Source: Bordetella ansorpii
GTDB taxonomy: Bacteria; Pseudomonadota; Gammaproteobacteria; Burkholderiales; Burkholderiaceae_B
Assembly: GCF_900078705.1 (NCBI RefSeq)
Contig: NZ_FKIF01000010.1
Span: 665,428 to 729,427, forward strand
Direction: 5' to 3'
Length of the DNA stretch: 64,000 nucleotides
The first letter of the stretch is position 1, and each line of letters begins with the position of its first letter. The notes below the pieces were generated by a model that made no database searches, was not told the origin of the DNA, and worked only from the letters and a program-made list of their open reading frames with translations. Shown piece after piece: positions 1-9,800 of this stretch. A program made the translations under genes and the position numbers.

Positions 1-1269
1 TTCGAGGCGTTGATCTGGGGGCGGCCCGTGCGCACGTTCGGCATGCCATTTTATGCTGGCTGGGGGTTGACTCAGGACGACGCAGCGCCTACGGGCCGGC
101 GCGTACCCGTGCCGTTGCCGCGCCTCGTGCACGCCGCGCTGATCGACTACAGCCGCTACGTGCACCCCGAGACAGGGCAGGCGTGCCAGGTCGAGGCCGT
201 GATCGCGTGGCTCAGCCTGCAGCGTAGGATGCGTGGTCGCTATCCTTCGCAACTGTGCGCGGCCGGCTTCTCTGGGTGGAAAAAGCCGTTCGTGCGCGAG
301 TTCTTCAGGGGCAGCCACGTCGCTTTCGTCAAAGAGCCACGCCAGGTTCCGGCGGATGCCGTGGCGGTCGCCGTGTGGGGCCGCAAGCACGATGATGCAT
401 TGACGACCTCCGCGCCGGTGATTCGCCTGGAGGACGGTTTTCTGCGCTCGGTCGGTCTGGGGGCCAGTCTGATCCGCCCGTTGTCCTGGGTGCAGGACGA
501 AATTGGCATCTACTATGACGCGATGCGACCCTCCCAACTCGAACGATTGCTGGCGACGGCGGAGTTTCCCGAGGAGTTGCTCCAGCGCGCGGCCGGATTG
601 CGTACTCAGCTTTGCCTGGCAGGCATCACCAAGTACAACCTGGCGGGCGGCGCCATCTGGCGACGGCCCGAGAACGGACGAAGAGTGGTCCTGGTGCCGG
701 GCCAGGTCGAGACGGATGCCTCCATCCAGTATGGTGCAAGCGGCATCCGCGGCAATGTCGCGCTGCTGCAGGCCGTGCGGCAGGCGTGCCCCGACGCCTG
801 GGTGCTCTACAAACCCCATCCCGACGTGGTTGCCCGGCTGCGCAAGGCCGGGGAGAACGAGGCCGATGCCGGGCGATGGTGCGACGAGATCATCGGCGAT
901 GTGCCGTTGCCTGATTTGCTGGCGCAGGTCGAGGAAGTGCACGTGCTGACTTCCTTGATGGGATTCGAGGCACTGCTGCGCGGTGTGCCGGTCGTGACGT
1001 ACGGCCAGCCTTTCTATGCAGGGTGGGGCCTGACGCGTGATAACGGCCTGCAAGACCGGGTGAAGGCGCGCCGCACGCGCAGGCTGTCGCTGGATGAGCT
1101 GGTGGCGGCTACGCTTTTGCTTTACCCCACCTACGTCAGCCGCGTCACCGGTCAGTACACCACGCCCGAGCGGGCGTTGCAGGAACTTCTCGAGTGGCGC
1201 GCCGAGCGCCGGAACCGAACCCATGCGCTCTGCATGAAGTGGATTGCCTGGTTGTTCCGGAAACCATGA
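1..1269 (+). CDS. kpsC: KpsC-type capsule anchor Kdo transferase, 3' part (5' end outside window)
   Basis: The frame is open from base 1, so the gene begins before the window. KpsC has two homologous glycosyltransferase modules that extend the beta-Kdo linker on lyso-phosphatidylglycerol, the lipid anchor of ABC-transported capsules, at the cytoplasmic face of the inner membrane. The fragment opens with the end of the first module (FYAGWGLTQDD) and then shows a complete second module: an E-D-G motif (RLEDGFLRSVGLG), an HP motif (YKPHPDV) and the closing block FEALLRGVPVVTYGQPFYAG. The repeated FYAGWGLT motif, seen twice in this fragment, is diagnostic of the family. kpsS follows after 73 bp. 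The remaining export genes (kpsMTED or wza-like) are not in the window and probably lie to the left. Confidence 0.93.
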   Translation, partial: FEALIWGRPVRTFGMPFYAGWGLTQDDAAPTGRRVPVPLPRLVHAALIDYSRYVHPETGQACQVEAVIAWLSLQRRMRGRYPSQLCAAGFSGWKKPFVREFFRGSHVAFVKEPRQVPADAVAVAVWGRKHDDALTTSAPVIRLEDGFLRSVGLGASLIRPLSWVQDEIGIYYDAMRPSQLERLLATAEFPEELLQRAAGLRTQLCLAGITKYNLAGGAIWRRPENGRRVVLVPGQVETDASIQYGASGIRGNVALLQAVRQACPDAWVLYKPHPDVVARLRKAGENEADAGRWCDEIIGDVPLPDLLAQVEEVHVLTSLMGFEALLRGVPVVTYGQPFYAGWGLTRDNGLQDRVKARRTRRLSLDELVAATLLLYPTYVSRVTGQYTTPERALQELLEWRAERRNRTHALCMKWIAWLFRKP

Positions 1270-1342
1270 GGTACTTGGGCGGTTGGCCGCGCATGCCATG
1301 CCACACGGCTGAACGTTTGAATCAGGAGATGAAGCGAGACTT

Positions 1343-2656
1343 ATGAGCATGGCAATGAATCACAGATCCTCCCCGTTGACGCAGGACGATATGCCGCCAA
1401 CGGCGCGCGAGCGCTCATATGTGTTGTTGCAGGGGGTGTGCTCGCCATTTTTCCGGGAACTGGGCGCAGGGTTGCGTCAGGCCGGAGCCAGCGTCTCCAA
1501 AGTGAACTTCACGGTGGGTGACGATTGCGTGTGGGACGGGTCTGCAGTGCATGCCTTCCGCGACACGATCGACCGCCTTCCCGTCTTCTACGATCAGTTA
1601 TTGACCCAGACCGGCGCGACAGACATCGTGCTGTTTGGCGATCGACGTCCCGTTCATCAGGCTGCGATCGAGGTGGCCCACCGTTTGGGTGTTCGCATCC
1701 ATGTTTTCGAGGAAGGTTATTTCCGGCCTTATTGGCTGACACTTGAACGCGATGGCGTCAACGCAAATTCGCTATTGCCTCGCGATCCCGACTGGTATCG
1801 GGCCGTCGGCCGCAAGCTGCCGCGCTATGGGAATGGCCAGGCCTTCAAGTCGTCATTCCTTGCAAGAGCTTGGCATGACGTGGTGTATAACTCGCACAGC
1901 CTGCGCAATCGCTGGTTCTATCCGCACTATCGGACCCATGCGCCGTGCTCGCCCTGGGCGGAGTACCCGGCGTATATCCGCCGTGGCCTTCGCCTGCAGG
2001 GACGCGGGCGGCGGGACGCGCAGGCGATCGGCGAGTTGCTTCGACGAGATCTCCATTTCTACGTGCTGCCGTTGCAGTTGAACAGCGATACGCAAATCCG
2101 TCAGCATTCCTCATTTGGCGACATGAAATCGGTGGTGCGCACGGTCATATCGTCCTTCGCTGCCCGGTCGCCTGCAGACTCCATTCTGGTCATCAAGAGC
2201 CATCCACTGGATCCAGGCATGGATGGCCACGAACGCCATGCGGTGTCGACGGCTGAGGAATTCGGGGTGAGGGATCGCGTGCTGTTTCTGGAGTCCGGGC
2301 ACATGCCGACATTGCTCAACCATACGGCAGGCGTCGTCACGGTCAACAGCACCGTGGGAGGATCGGCTTTGGTTCATGCGCGTCCGACGGTCGCGCTGGG
2401 AAAAGCCGTCTACGACTTGCCAGGGCTTACCTTCCAGGGCGGGCTTGACGAATTCTGGACTGAGGCGGAGCCGCCGGATATGTCGTTGTTCCAGCAATTT
2501 CGCAACGTCGTCATTCACGCCACCCAGATCAACGGTGGGTTCTACACGCGAGAAGGCATTTCCATGGCGGTACGGCATTCGGTCAAGCGGTTGCTTGCGG
2601 AACGTTCCCCCCTTGAGATGCTGTTCGATGTCCACAGCGTTCGGTTGGAAGAGTAA
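1343..2656 (+). CDS. kpsS: KpsS-type capsule anchor Kdo transferase
   Basis: 437 residues, Capsule_synth family. KpsS adds the first beta-Kdo to lyso-phosphatidylglycerol, and KpsC then extends it. Visible motifs are an acidic-Gly motif (VFEEGYFRPYWLT), an HP motif (IKSHPLDPG) and the C-terminal block TVNSTVGGSALVHARPTVALG, the usual order for KpsS. The ATG at 1343 is chosen because it precedes the conserved YVLLQG strand and has AGGAG at 1324-1328, although that spacing is long; ATGs at 1349 and 1355 are alternatives. It follows kpsC and is probably cotranscribed with it. Base composition is visibly less GC-rich than the metabolic genes further right. Confidence 0.93.
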   Translation: MSMAMNHRSSPLTQDDMPPTARERSYVLLQGVCSPFFRELGAGLRQAGASVSKVNFTVGDDCVWDGSAVHAFRDTIDRLPVFYDQLLTQTGATDIVLFGDRRPVHQAAIEVAHRLGVRIHVFEEGYFRPYWLTLERDGVNANSLLPRDPDWYRAVGRKLPRYGNGQAFKSSFLARAWHDVVYNSHSLRNRWFYPHYRTHAPCSPWAEYPAYIRRGLRLQGRGRRDAQAIGELLRRDLHFYVLPLQLNSDTQIRQHSSFGDMKSVVRTVISSFAARSPADSILVIKSHPLDPGMDGHERHAVSTAEEFGVRDRVLFLESGHMPTLLNHTAGVVTVNSTVGGSALVHARPTVALGKAVYDLPGLTFQGGLDEFWTEAEPPDMSLFQQFRNVVIHATQINGGFYTREGISMAVRHSVKRLLAERSPLEMLFDVHSVRLEE

Positions 2657-2856
2657 TGACGCTGGGCAGTGATGCTGGCGCGGAAGCCGGATCGCCAAGG
2701 GAGCTATTTGTTTAGTTATTCTGTATCAATAATTGGAAATAGATAGCTAAATTTGTCAATTTCCTCGAAGAGATCAAACGTCTAAAGAATGTAACGGGAC
2801 GCCACATACCATTACTGAAGTGAAGGGGGCGTTCAGACGAACATTCGGTGGTACGG
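2657..2856 (+). promoter_or_regulatory. AT-rich gap before the neu operon, probable promoter region
   Basis: This 200-bp gap between kpsS and neuC contains an AT-rich block (about 2705-2800) that stands out from the GC-rich surroundings. TTGTTT lies at 2708-2713, with several AT-rich hexamers downstream. No single -35/-10 pair is convincing. I infer that the neu operon has its own promoter here. I saw no JUMPstart/ops element. Confidence 0.35.
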
Positions 2857-3981
2857 ATGAAAAAAGTACTCTTTCTGACGGGCACGAGAGCGGATTTCGG
2901 CAAGATCAAGCGCCTCATGCATTTCGTGGACCGGCACGAGGACATGGAACTGCATGTCTTGGTCACCGGCATGCACATGATGAAGCTCTATGGGGCCACG
3001 CACCTTGAGGTGCGCCGCGAGAGCTTCGACAACATGTACCTGGTGGCCAACCAGTATTCCGGCGAGCCGATGTGCTCGGTGCTGGGCAACACGATTTCCA
3101 TTGTCTCCCGCATCGCCGATGAAGTGAGACCCGACCTGATCGTGGTGCACGGCGACCGGCTCGAGGCGCTGGCGGGCGCCACGGTCGGTGCGCTGAGCAA
3201 CACGCTGGTCTGCCACATCGAAGGGGGGGAACTGTCGGGTACGGTGGACGAACTGATCCGGCATTCGATCAGCAAGCTGGCCCATATCCACATGGTGGCC
3301 AACGAAGAGGCGCGGCAGCGCCTGATCCAAATGGGCGAGGATCCGAGTTCGGTATTCGTGGTCGGTTCGCCCGATCTCGACGTGATGGGCTCCGACGATC
3401 TGCCGGATCTGCAGTCGGTCAAGCGGCACTACGACATCGAATTCGATGATTACGCGATCTCGCTCTTTCACCCGGTGACGACCGAGGAAGGACAGATGCT
3501 GGATCATGCGCTGTCCTATTTCTCGGCACTGCAGGAGAGCAGCCGCAATTACGTTGTCATCTACCCGAACAACGATACGGGTAGCCGGGCCATCCTCGAC
3601 GCGCTTGAGATGTACCAGCGATACGAGCGATTCCTGATCATTCCTTCGGTGCGTTTCGAGTCATTCCTGACCTTGCTGAAGAACGCTTCCTTCATCATCG
3701 GCAACTCCAGCGCGGGCATCCGCGAGGCGCCGTTTTACGGCATCCCGTCCATCAATGTGGGAACGCGGCAGAGTCGGCGGTTCGCCGGCAAGTCGGTCAC
3801 CAACTGCGGGTACGCCAGCCGCGAGGTGCTGGGCGCGATCAAACAGGTCGCGAGCGTCGGCAGTTTCGAGCCATCGGCCTGGTTCGGGGACGGCAACAGC
3901 GTCAAACGCTTTGCAGACGCCATCGATACCGATCGCTTCTGGCATACGCCAGTGCAGAAATCCTTCGTTGACATTCGATGA
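2857..3981 (+). CDS. neuC: UDP-GlcNAc 2-epimerase (hydrolysing), sialic acid pathway
   Basis: 374 residues. It converts UDP-GlcNAc to ManNAc plus UDP, the first step of bacterial Neu5Ac synthesis. The N-terminus MKKVLFLTGTRADFGKIK, the HGDRLEALAG block, CHIEGGELSGTVDE, IRHSISKLAHIH and the late GNSSAGIREAPFYGIPSI block are hallmarks of the NeuC/SiaA type. From memory, the sequence is closer to meningococcal SiaA than to E. coli K1 NeuC. An upstream GTG at 2848 is in frame, but ATG 2857 matches the family N-terminus and has GGTGG just before it. The stop overlaps the neuA start (ATGA), so the two genes are translationally coupled. Confidence 0.92.
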   Translation: MKKVLFLTGTRADFGKIKRLMHFVDRHEDMELHVLVTGMHMMKLYGATHLEVRRESFDNMYLVANQYSGEPMCSVLGNTISIVSRIADEVRPDLIVVHGDRLEALAGATVGALSNTLVCHIEGGELSGTVDELIRHSISKLAHIHMVANEEARQRLIQMGEDPSSVFVVGSPDLDVMGSDDLPDLQSVKRHYDIEFDDYAISLFHPVTTEEGQMLDHALSYFSALQESSRNYVVIYPNNDTGSRAILDALEMYQRYERFLIIPSVRFESFLTLLKNASFIIGNSSAGIREAPFYGIPSINVGTRQSRRFAGKSVTNCGYASREVLGAIKQVASVGSFEPSAWFGDGNSVKRFADAIDTDRFWHTPVQKSFVDIR

Positions 3982-4649
3982 GCGTAGTCGCGGTCATTCC
4001 GGCACGCGCCGGATCCAAGGGCGTGCCGGGCAAGAACCTGCGCCAGGTGCACGGCCGTTCGTTGGTGGTTCGCGCGATCGACGCGGCGCGTGGCGTGGCG
4101 GGTGTGGGGCGGATCATCGTCTCGACCGACGGCGACGCCATCGAGGCCGAGGCGCTGCGCCACGGCGCCGAGGTGGTGCGCCGGCCGCCAGACATCTCTG
4201 GCGATGATGCCGCCACGATCGATGCTGTCCTGCATGCCTTGCGGCAGACAGGCATCGACCAAGGGGCCTGCGTGCTGTTGCAGCCCACCAGCCCCATGCG
4301 CGAGCCGCGTGATGTGCAGGAAGCCCTGGACCGGTTTGTGGCGAAGCCCTTGGGATCGGTCATTTCGGTCTGTGAATGCGAGCACCATCCGTTCAAGACC
4401 ATTCTGCGGACGGACCAGGGCGCTCGTCCGATGGTGGATCCGGCCTCGCTGGAGACGCCGCGCCAGCAACTGCCCAAGGCGCTGCGCGTCAATGGCGCCA
4501 TCTACATCAACGATGTGCGCGATCTGTTCCGCGCGCGCCGCTTTTTTATCGAACCCGTGGATTTCCACGAAATGCCCGCCGACCGATCGCTGGACATCGA
4601 TACCGAGCGCGACCTGGCGTTGGCCAACATGATGAGGACAGTGGAATGA
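3978..4649 (+). CDS. neuA: CMP-N-acetylneuraminate cytidylyltransferase
   Basis: 223 residues. It activates sialic acid with CTP to CMP-Neu5Ac. The CTP-binding motif PARAGSKGVPGKN is at residues 8-20. LLQPTSPMREPRD, EHHPFKTIL, RVNGAIYIND and the metal-binding DIDTERDL near the C-terminus are all present. It is a single-domain form, about the length of meningococcal SiaB, and lacks the C-terminal O-acetylesterase domain of E. coli K1 NeuA. It overlaps neuC and neuB by 4 bp on each side (ATGA). A CMP-legionaminate synthetase would look similar, but the neighbouring neuC and neuB favour Neu5Ac. Confidence 0.92.
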   Translation: MSVVAVIPARAGSKGVPGKNLRQVHGRSLVVRAIDAARGVAGVGRIIVSTDGDAIEAEALRHGAEVVRRPPDISGDDAATIDAVLHALRQTGIDQGACVLLQPTSPMREPRDVQEALDRFVAKPLGSVISVCECEHHPFKTILRTDQGARPMVDPASLETPRQQLPKALRVNGAIYINDVRDLFRARRFFIEPVDFHEMPADRSLDIDTERDLALANMMRTVE

Positions 4650-5692
4650 CCGCACCTTCTTTCAGCATCGGTAACCGCCCGGTGGGCCTGGCGCACGAAC
4701 CGCTGATCGTCGCCGAGATCGGCATCAACCACGAAGGCAGCCTGGATGTGGCGATCGAGATGGTCGATGCGGCCCATCGGGCGGGGGCCGAGGTAGTCAA
4801 GCACCAGACACATATTGTCGAGGACGAGATGTCCGACGAGGCGAAGTCGGTCATCCCCGGCAATGCGGACGTCTCCATCTATGAAATCATGCGTCGGTGC
4901 GCGCTGAACGAGGCGGACGAGCGGGCGATGATGCAGCACGTGAAGTCGCTGGGCATGCAGTTCATCAGCACGCCGTTCTCGCGAGCCGCCGCGCTGCGCC
5001 TGCGCGACATGGACATTCCCGCCTACAAGATCGGATCGGGCGAGTGCAACAATACGCCGCTGATCAAACTGGTGGCGTCGTTCGGCAAGCCCGTCATCCT
5101 GTCCACGGGCATGAACTCGATTGGCAGTGTCTCACGGTCGGTCGACATTCTGCGCGCGGCCAATGTGCCGTTCGCGCTGCTGCATTGCACGAACATCTAT
5201 CCGACTCCGCATGAACTTGTCCGGCTCGGAGGCATGCAGGCGCTGGGCGAGGCGTTCCCGGATGCGGTGGTGGGGCTGTCGGATCATACGGTGGACAACT
5301 ATGCCTGCCTGGGCGCGGTGGCGCTGGGAGCCTCCATCCTCGAACGTCATTTCACGGACAGGATGGATCGCCCTGGCCCGGACATCGTCTGTTCCATGGA
5401 CCCGGCTGCGATGACGGCGTTGCGGCAGGGGGCGCAGGCACTGGCCAAGGCCCGCGGCGGCCGCAAGGAGGCGATTGCGCAAGAGGCGGTGACCATGCGG
5501 TTTGCGTTCGCGTCGGTGGTGGCCGACCGCGCGATCGCCGCCGGTGAAACCCTCACCGAGGACAACCTGTGGGTACGGCGCCCGGGAACAGGCGATTTCC
5601 CGGTCGATGCCTATGAAAGCCTGATCGGTCAGGTCGCGGCACGCCCGATTGCCAAGGGCAGCCAGATCAGGCACGCGGACATCTCAAAGTGA
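4646..5692 (+). CDS. neuB: N-acetylneuraminate synthase
   Basis: 348 residues. It condenses ManNAc with phosphoenolpyruvate to Neu5Ac. It has an N-terminal NeuB TIM barrel (EIGINHEGSL; ISTPFSRAAAL; YKIGSGECNN; the metal-ligand histidines fit LLHCTNIYPTP and ERHFTDRMDRPGPD) and a C-terminal SAF/antifreeze-like domain from about residue 285 (VADRAIAAGETLTEDNLWVRRPG). The block HQTHIVEDEMSDEAK followed by PGNADVSIYEIM is, from memory, nearly identical to meningococcal NeuB, which argues for true Neu5Ac synthesis. The start ATG 4646 overlaps the neuA stop, and the stop overlaps the next gene's GTG. A longer in-frame extension inside neuA is not credible. Confidence 0.94.
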   Translation: MTAPSFSIGNRPVGLAHEPLIVAEIGINHEGSLDVAIEMVDAAHRAGAEVVKHQTHIVEDEMSDEAKSVIPGNADVSIYEIMRRCALNEADERAMMQHVKSLGMQFISTPFSRAAALRLRDMDIPAYKIGSGECNNTPLIKLVASFGKPVILSTGMNSIGSVSRSVDILRAANVPFALLHCTNIYPTPHELVRLGGMQALGEAFPDAVVGLSDHTVDNYACLGAVALGASILERHFTDRMDRPGPDIVCSMDPAAMTALRQGAQALAKARGGRKEAIAQEAVTMRFAFASVVADRAIAAGETLTEDNLWVRRPGTGDFPVDAYESLIGQVAARPIAKGSQIRHADISK

Positions 5693-6807
5693 GGGCTGGC
5701 TCGATCGCAGTGGTCCATCGCCACTATGCCCATGAGAAGGCGGCGCGGCTGCTGGCCCGGAGCCTGGCCGACGAGGGTGGCCGGCAAGTGTCCTGGCATG
5801 GCCTGTCCGACTATGACGACGATGTCGAAGGCTTGCGGTCGGCCTTGGGCCGCGCCGCGATCGTCGTGCTCAGTTGCGGCGGGCGCGACATCAATCGCAT
5901 CCTGCACCTTTTCCCCGAGAGCCAGCCGCGTCCGTTCTTCGTGTCGCTGTTTCCCGGCATCGTGCTGCGTTCGCAGCTCGATGCTTTCATCACACGGTTG
6001 CGATGCGACCTGGTGCTGCTGAATTCCCGTGCCGATCTCGAGTCTTATGGGCGCATCTGCGATCTGCTGCGCGTGCCGTTCAACGGCATCCTTTACGGCG
6101 CGGGTTGGTTCGAGGCAGCGGCTGTCGATCGCGCGACGGAGGCGCCTCTGACCGTGTTCTTCGAACAGATCGACGTGCCGCATCGCAAGCCGCAGCGCCG
6201 TGCCCTGGCGGACGGCTTGGCCCGATTGGCTTTGCGACATCCCGAGCGGCAGTTCCTGATCAAAGCGCGGGATCCGGTAGCGGGCACGGGGCGCCGCTCA
6301 CGAGGTGTCGATGGCCATATCGACGACCGCGTCTCGGACTTCGTGGCATGCCAACGTAGATTGCCCAATCTGCACATCTCGCAGGCGCCGGTTTCGCAAC
6401 TGCTCTCGGACGCGGACTCATGCGTGACGATCTCCAGTTCCGCGGCGATCGAGGCATTGTTGATGGGCCGGCGGACATATCTGCTGGCCGATTATCCCGC
6501 CCGCCAGAATTATGGCGGGTTCTTCCAAGGTAGTGGGTTGCTGGTGCGGCTCGCGGACCTGGATCCGGGCCGCCAGCCCGCGCCGATCAAGGAATGGTTG
6601 CATGCCAACGTCATGGATCCTCGGACGACGTTGCCGGAAATCCGCCGCGCCATCGAACGCCAACAGAAGAATCCCCGGCCTTGCATCGCGGCTCGGCACA
6701 AGGTGCTGCTGGCGGCCTACTGCGGGCGGGCCATTTTTCCCGAACCGCACACCTTTCTGCGCCGCACTTTCAAGGCGTTCCGTCTAGTCGAGGCCAGGGT
6801 TGAGTAG
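5689..6807 (+). CDS. Unknown protein, putative glycosyltransferase inserted between neuB and neuS
   Basis: 372 residues, GTG start overlapping the neuB stop by 4 bp (GTGA), so it is expressed with the sialic acid genes. I do not recognise a characterised family. It may belong to the DUF6716-type putative glycosyltransferases. Two halves are visible: an N-terminal Rossmann-like part (IAVVHRHYAHEKA; AAIVVLSCGGRD) and a C-terminal part with FLIKARDP followed by SCVTISSSAAIEALLMGRRTYLL, which resembles the donor-binding half of GT-B sialyl- or Kdo-transferases. Its position corresponds to the accessory gene neuE of E. coli K1. A role in starting the chain or priming the acceptor is inference. Confidence 0.6.
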   Translation: MRAGSIAVVHRHYAHEKAARLLARSLADEGGRQVSWHGLSDYDDDVEGLRSALGRAAIVVLSCGGRDINRILHLFPESQPRPFFVSLFPGIVLRSQLDAFITRLRCDLVLLNSRADLESYGRICDLLRVPFNGILYGAGWFEAAAVDRATEAPLTVFFEQIDVPHRKPQRRALADGLARLALRHPERQFLIKARDPVAGTGRRSRGVDGHIDDRVSDFVACQRRLPNLHISQAPVSQLLSDADSCVTISSSAAIEALLMGRRTYLLADYPARQNYGGFFQGSGLLVRLADLDPGRQPAPIKEWLHANVMDPRTTLPEIRRAIERQQKNPRPCIAARHKVLLAAYCGRAIFPEPHTFLRRTFKAFRLVEARVE

Positions 6808-9800
6808 TCTGAAGAAATTGAGAAAGTTGATTCTCCATCCTGTTCGCTTTTTCCGGGATGCGCGAGGCAAGCGCGATCAACCCATCTTTCCGGCTGGTTT
6901 CCAAGGCGGAAACCTGTTCGTCGTGTCCCACCTGAACCAGTTGATCCAGGTGCAGTCGCTGATCCGCTTCGAGCGGTTCAGCAACAATCGCCTGCTGATC
7001 CTCAGTACGCCCGCCAACAAGGTGATGCCACGCACAATTCACGAGAACGTGCACAAGGGGCTGTTCGAGGCGGTGGCCGAGCTGCAACTGCCAAGGTCGC
7101 CGAACGTCGTGCGGCTGGACCGGCTGAACACCATCGCCGGGCTGTACCGCAAGGTGTTGCGGCAGTTGCGGCCCACCAGCGTATTTCTGCTGAGCTTCGA
7201 GCGGCATTACGCGATTCTGGGCAAATTCGCCGTCGACCAGGGAGCCGGTATATTCCTGGTGGAAGAGGGCACCGCCACCTACAAGATCGGCCAGGACGGC
7301 GAGAATCTGGCCCATATCGACCCCAAGGGGGGAAACCGGTTCAGCATTGCCGCCATCGAGCATCTGCCGTTCTACCGGCATCTGCGCCCCGCGCTGGGCC
7401 GTATCCAGCGTTTCTCCGGGGTTTACGCGGCTTTTCCGGGATTGCTGCGGCATGCTTTCCAATTCGAGCGCGCAACGCGCTTCTTCATGCACGCGGGTGG
7501 GCTCAGCGCCGATCCGCATACCCGCAAGCAGGTGGCCGCCTATGGCATCACTTCGCGGGATGCCTTGTTTGTCAGCCAACGGTATCCGATCCGCGACGTG
7601 GTCTTCATCGGCGCCATCATGCGGGTGCTGGCCGCTATCGTACAGCAGGACGAGGGCCGCATTTTCCTGAAACTGCACCCCAAGGACCGTCCAGCGGTTC
7701 CCAAGGCATTCGCGGATGAGATCCGCCTGATGGGCTTGCAGGGCAGAATCGTGCTGCTCAAGGAAGCCGATTTCCTGATCGAGCCCGCCATCGCGGTCGC
7801 GCGGCCTCGGGCTGTCTATGGCTTGACGTCCACGGCCCTGGTGTACGCCCCCCTGGTCAGTCCATGTACGAAGACCTACTCGTTGCTGCCGTGGGTCACG
7901 CAGAACGTGAAATCGCATCCCGCTTACACGCCAGCGCAGGACGATGTGTCGGTCATGGAGAGCCACTTCAGCATCCTGGCGCAGTTCTCGCATGTGCGCG
8001 TGCTGGATGGGCAGGCTGCGTTGGGCGCGTCGTTGACGGTGCCCGGGGAGCCCGGCGACGCCCGGACGCAGGACGCGTTCTGGCTGCGATGCGCCGAGCG
8101 GAACCTTGATGAGGCACTGGCGTTGGGCTTGTCTTTGGGGGCGGAGTTCGAACGCAGGCATCAGCCCTGCCTGGCGGCCCTGGCCAGCCTGGCACGGCAG
8201 GAGCCCGCGCTGTCGGATCATCTGCACGCATTGTTCGCCGAGGATCCGGTGGCGTGGCACGTGGCGCGGGGGATTTCGGCGTGGGGCCGTGCGGATTACG
8301 AGTCCGCGGCCGCAATCCTGGACGAGGCGCTGCGGATGCCGGCCACCGAGGCGACGCGGACAGGATACGCCCGTGTGTTCCTCGCATCGTCATTACGCTT
8401 GTCCGGAGCGGCTGCCCGCGCAATGGAGTTGTTGCAGCTTGGATGGCCCGAGGACATCGAGACACCGTTCGGCTTGTACGAAATGGCGCAGTTGTCCTTG
8501 GCCGACGGGAATACCGCGAAATACTTTTGTTATGTCGGGTGGACCTATCCCGAGGGGGTGGGCGCCATGCCCGCCCCGCTGCTGGACCAGTATGCAACGG
8601 TCGCCCTGGCCGATGGACGAGGCGACTTGGTGACCGATGCCTGGCACGAGTACGTGCGTCGCCTGCACGACCCCACCGCGCCCGGCGTGCTGACGGGCAA
8701 TACGTTCGATGCGATGTATGGCCAGCATCATCGCGCCGTCGTGGCCAGGCAAGGCCTGTGGGCAGGCTTCGAGGATGCGCGCCGCTGGCGGGACCTGATG
8801 GCCGAGCGTGGGATGGTCGCCCCGCGGGCAATGGCATGCCTGCGGATGGAGTCGCTGGTGTTGTCGCAGGACTGGGCGGGGTGCCGCGACGAAATCCTGC
8901 ACGGCCGCGAGCAATTGGCCGAGGATCCCCGGTATGGCTTTCTCGCGATGTATGGGGCGATCCACGCGAACGATCCTGCGCTGTTCGGGTTCGTGTGTAC
9001 TTCGGCCCCGGCGGCCTGGAACGAGGAGCCGGCGATGGCCATGCTTGAGGTGTGGCGCCACGTGCTTCTGCGCGATTGGCAGGCGGTGCTCGACGCCGCG
9101 CAGGCCTTGGCGCCATCGCCGGATTCGTGCCGCGAGTTGCGCTACGAGCTGGCGTGCGCCCGAGCCTGCCGCGAACTGGGAGACCACGACGGCGCCAAGC
9201 GATGGTTGATCGCCTACGAGCGTCATAGCAAGGGCGATGCGTGCGGTCTGATCGAACTGGTGCGATTGACGCTGGCTACGGGCCAGTGGGGACGCACTGT
9301 TCAGTATCTGGAGCATGTCTATTGCGAAGAGCGCAACATGCCCGCCGATTTGCTGCTGGCCTACCTGGATGGCCTGATCGAACTGAAGCAGTGGGGCAAG
9401 GCTCTGTCCGCCATGCCGACGGCTCGCGAGCGGTTGCCGGATGAGGCTGTCTGGCTGGGGCGCCTGGTACGCGTCTTGATGGCCATGGGGCGGCATGAAG
9501 AGGTCGTTGCCGAATGCCGACAGGCGATATTGCTGCCGCCCGACGTGGCATGGATGCATGCCCAGGCGCTGCGCGCGACGGGCCAGACCGCTGCGGCCCA
9601 TGAGGCGATTCATCGCGCCGGGCGTGACGCCGCGACGGTGGAGGAGTGGGCGCTGCGCGCTGAAGTAAGCCTGCTCCAGAATCGACTGCAGGAAGCTTGC
9701 GATTGCTATGAACACATGATGCGCCATTTTCCCAACACGCGTGTGGTGCCGCTGTATGAGCGCTGGTTCAACACGAAGTTGTTGCTGGCGACGTCGAAGC

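Noticed and set aside
2857..5692. Legionaminic or pseudaminic acid pathway instead of sialic acid
   Set aside because: No dehydratase, aminotransferase or acetyltransferase genes of those pathways are present, and NeuC, NeuA and NeuB carry meningococcal-type sialic acid blocks. The NeuS-like polymerase also favours Neu5Ac.
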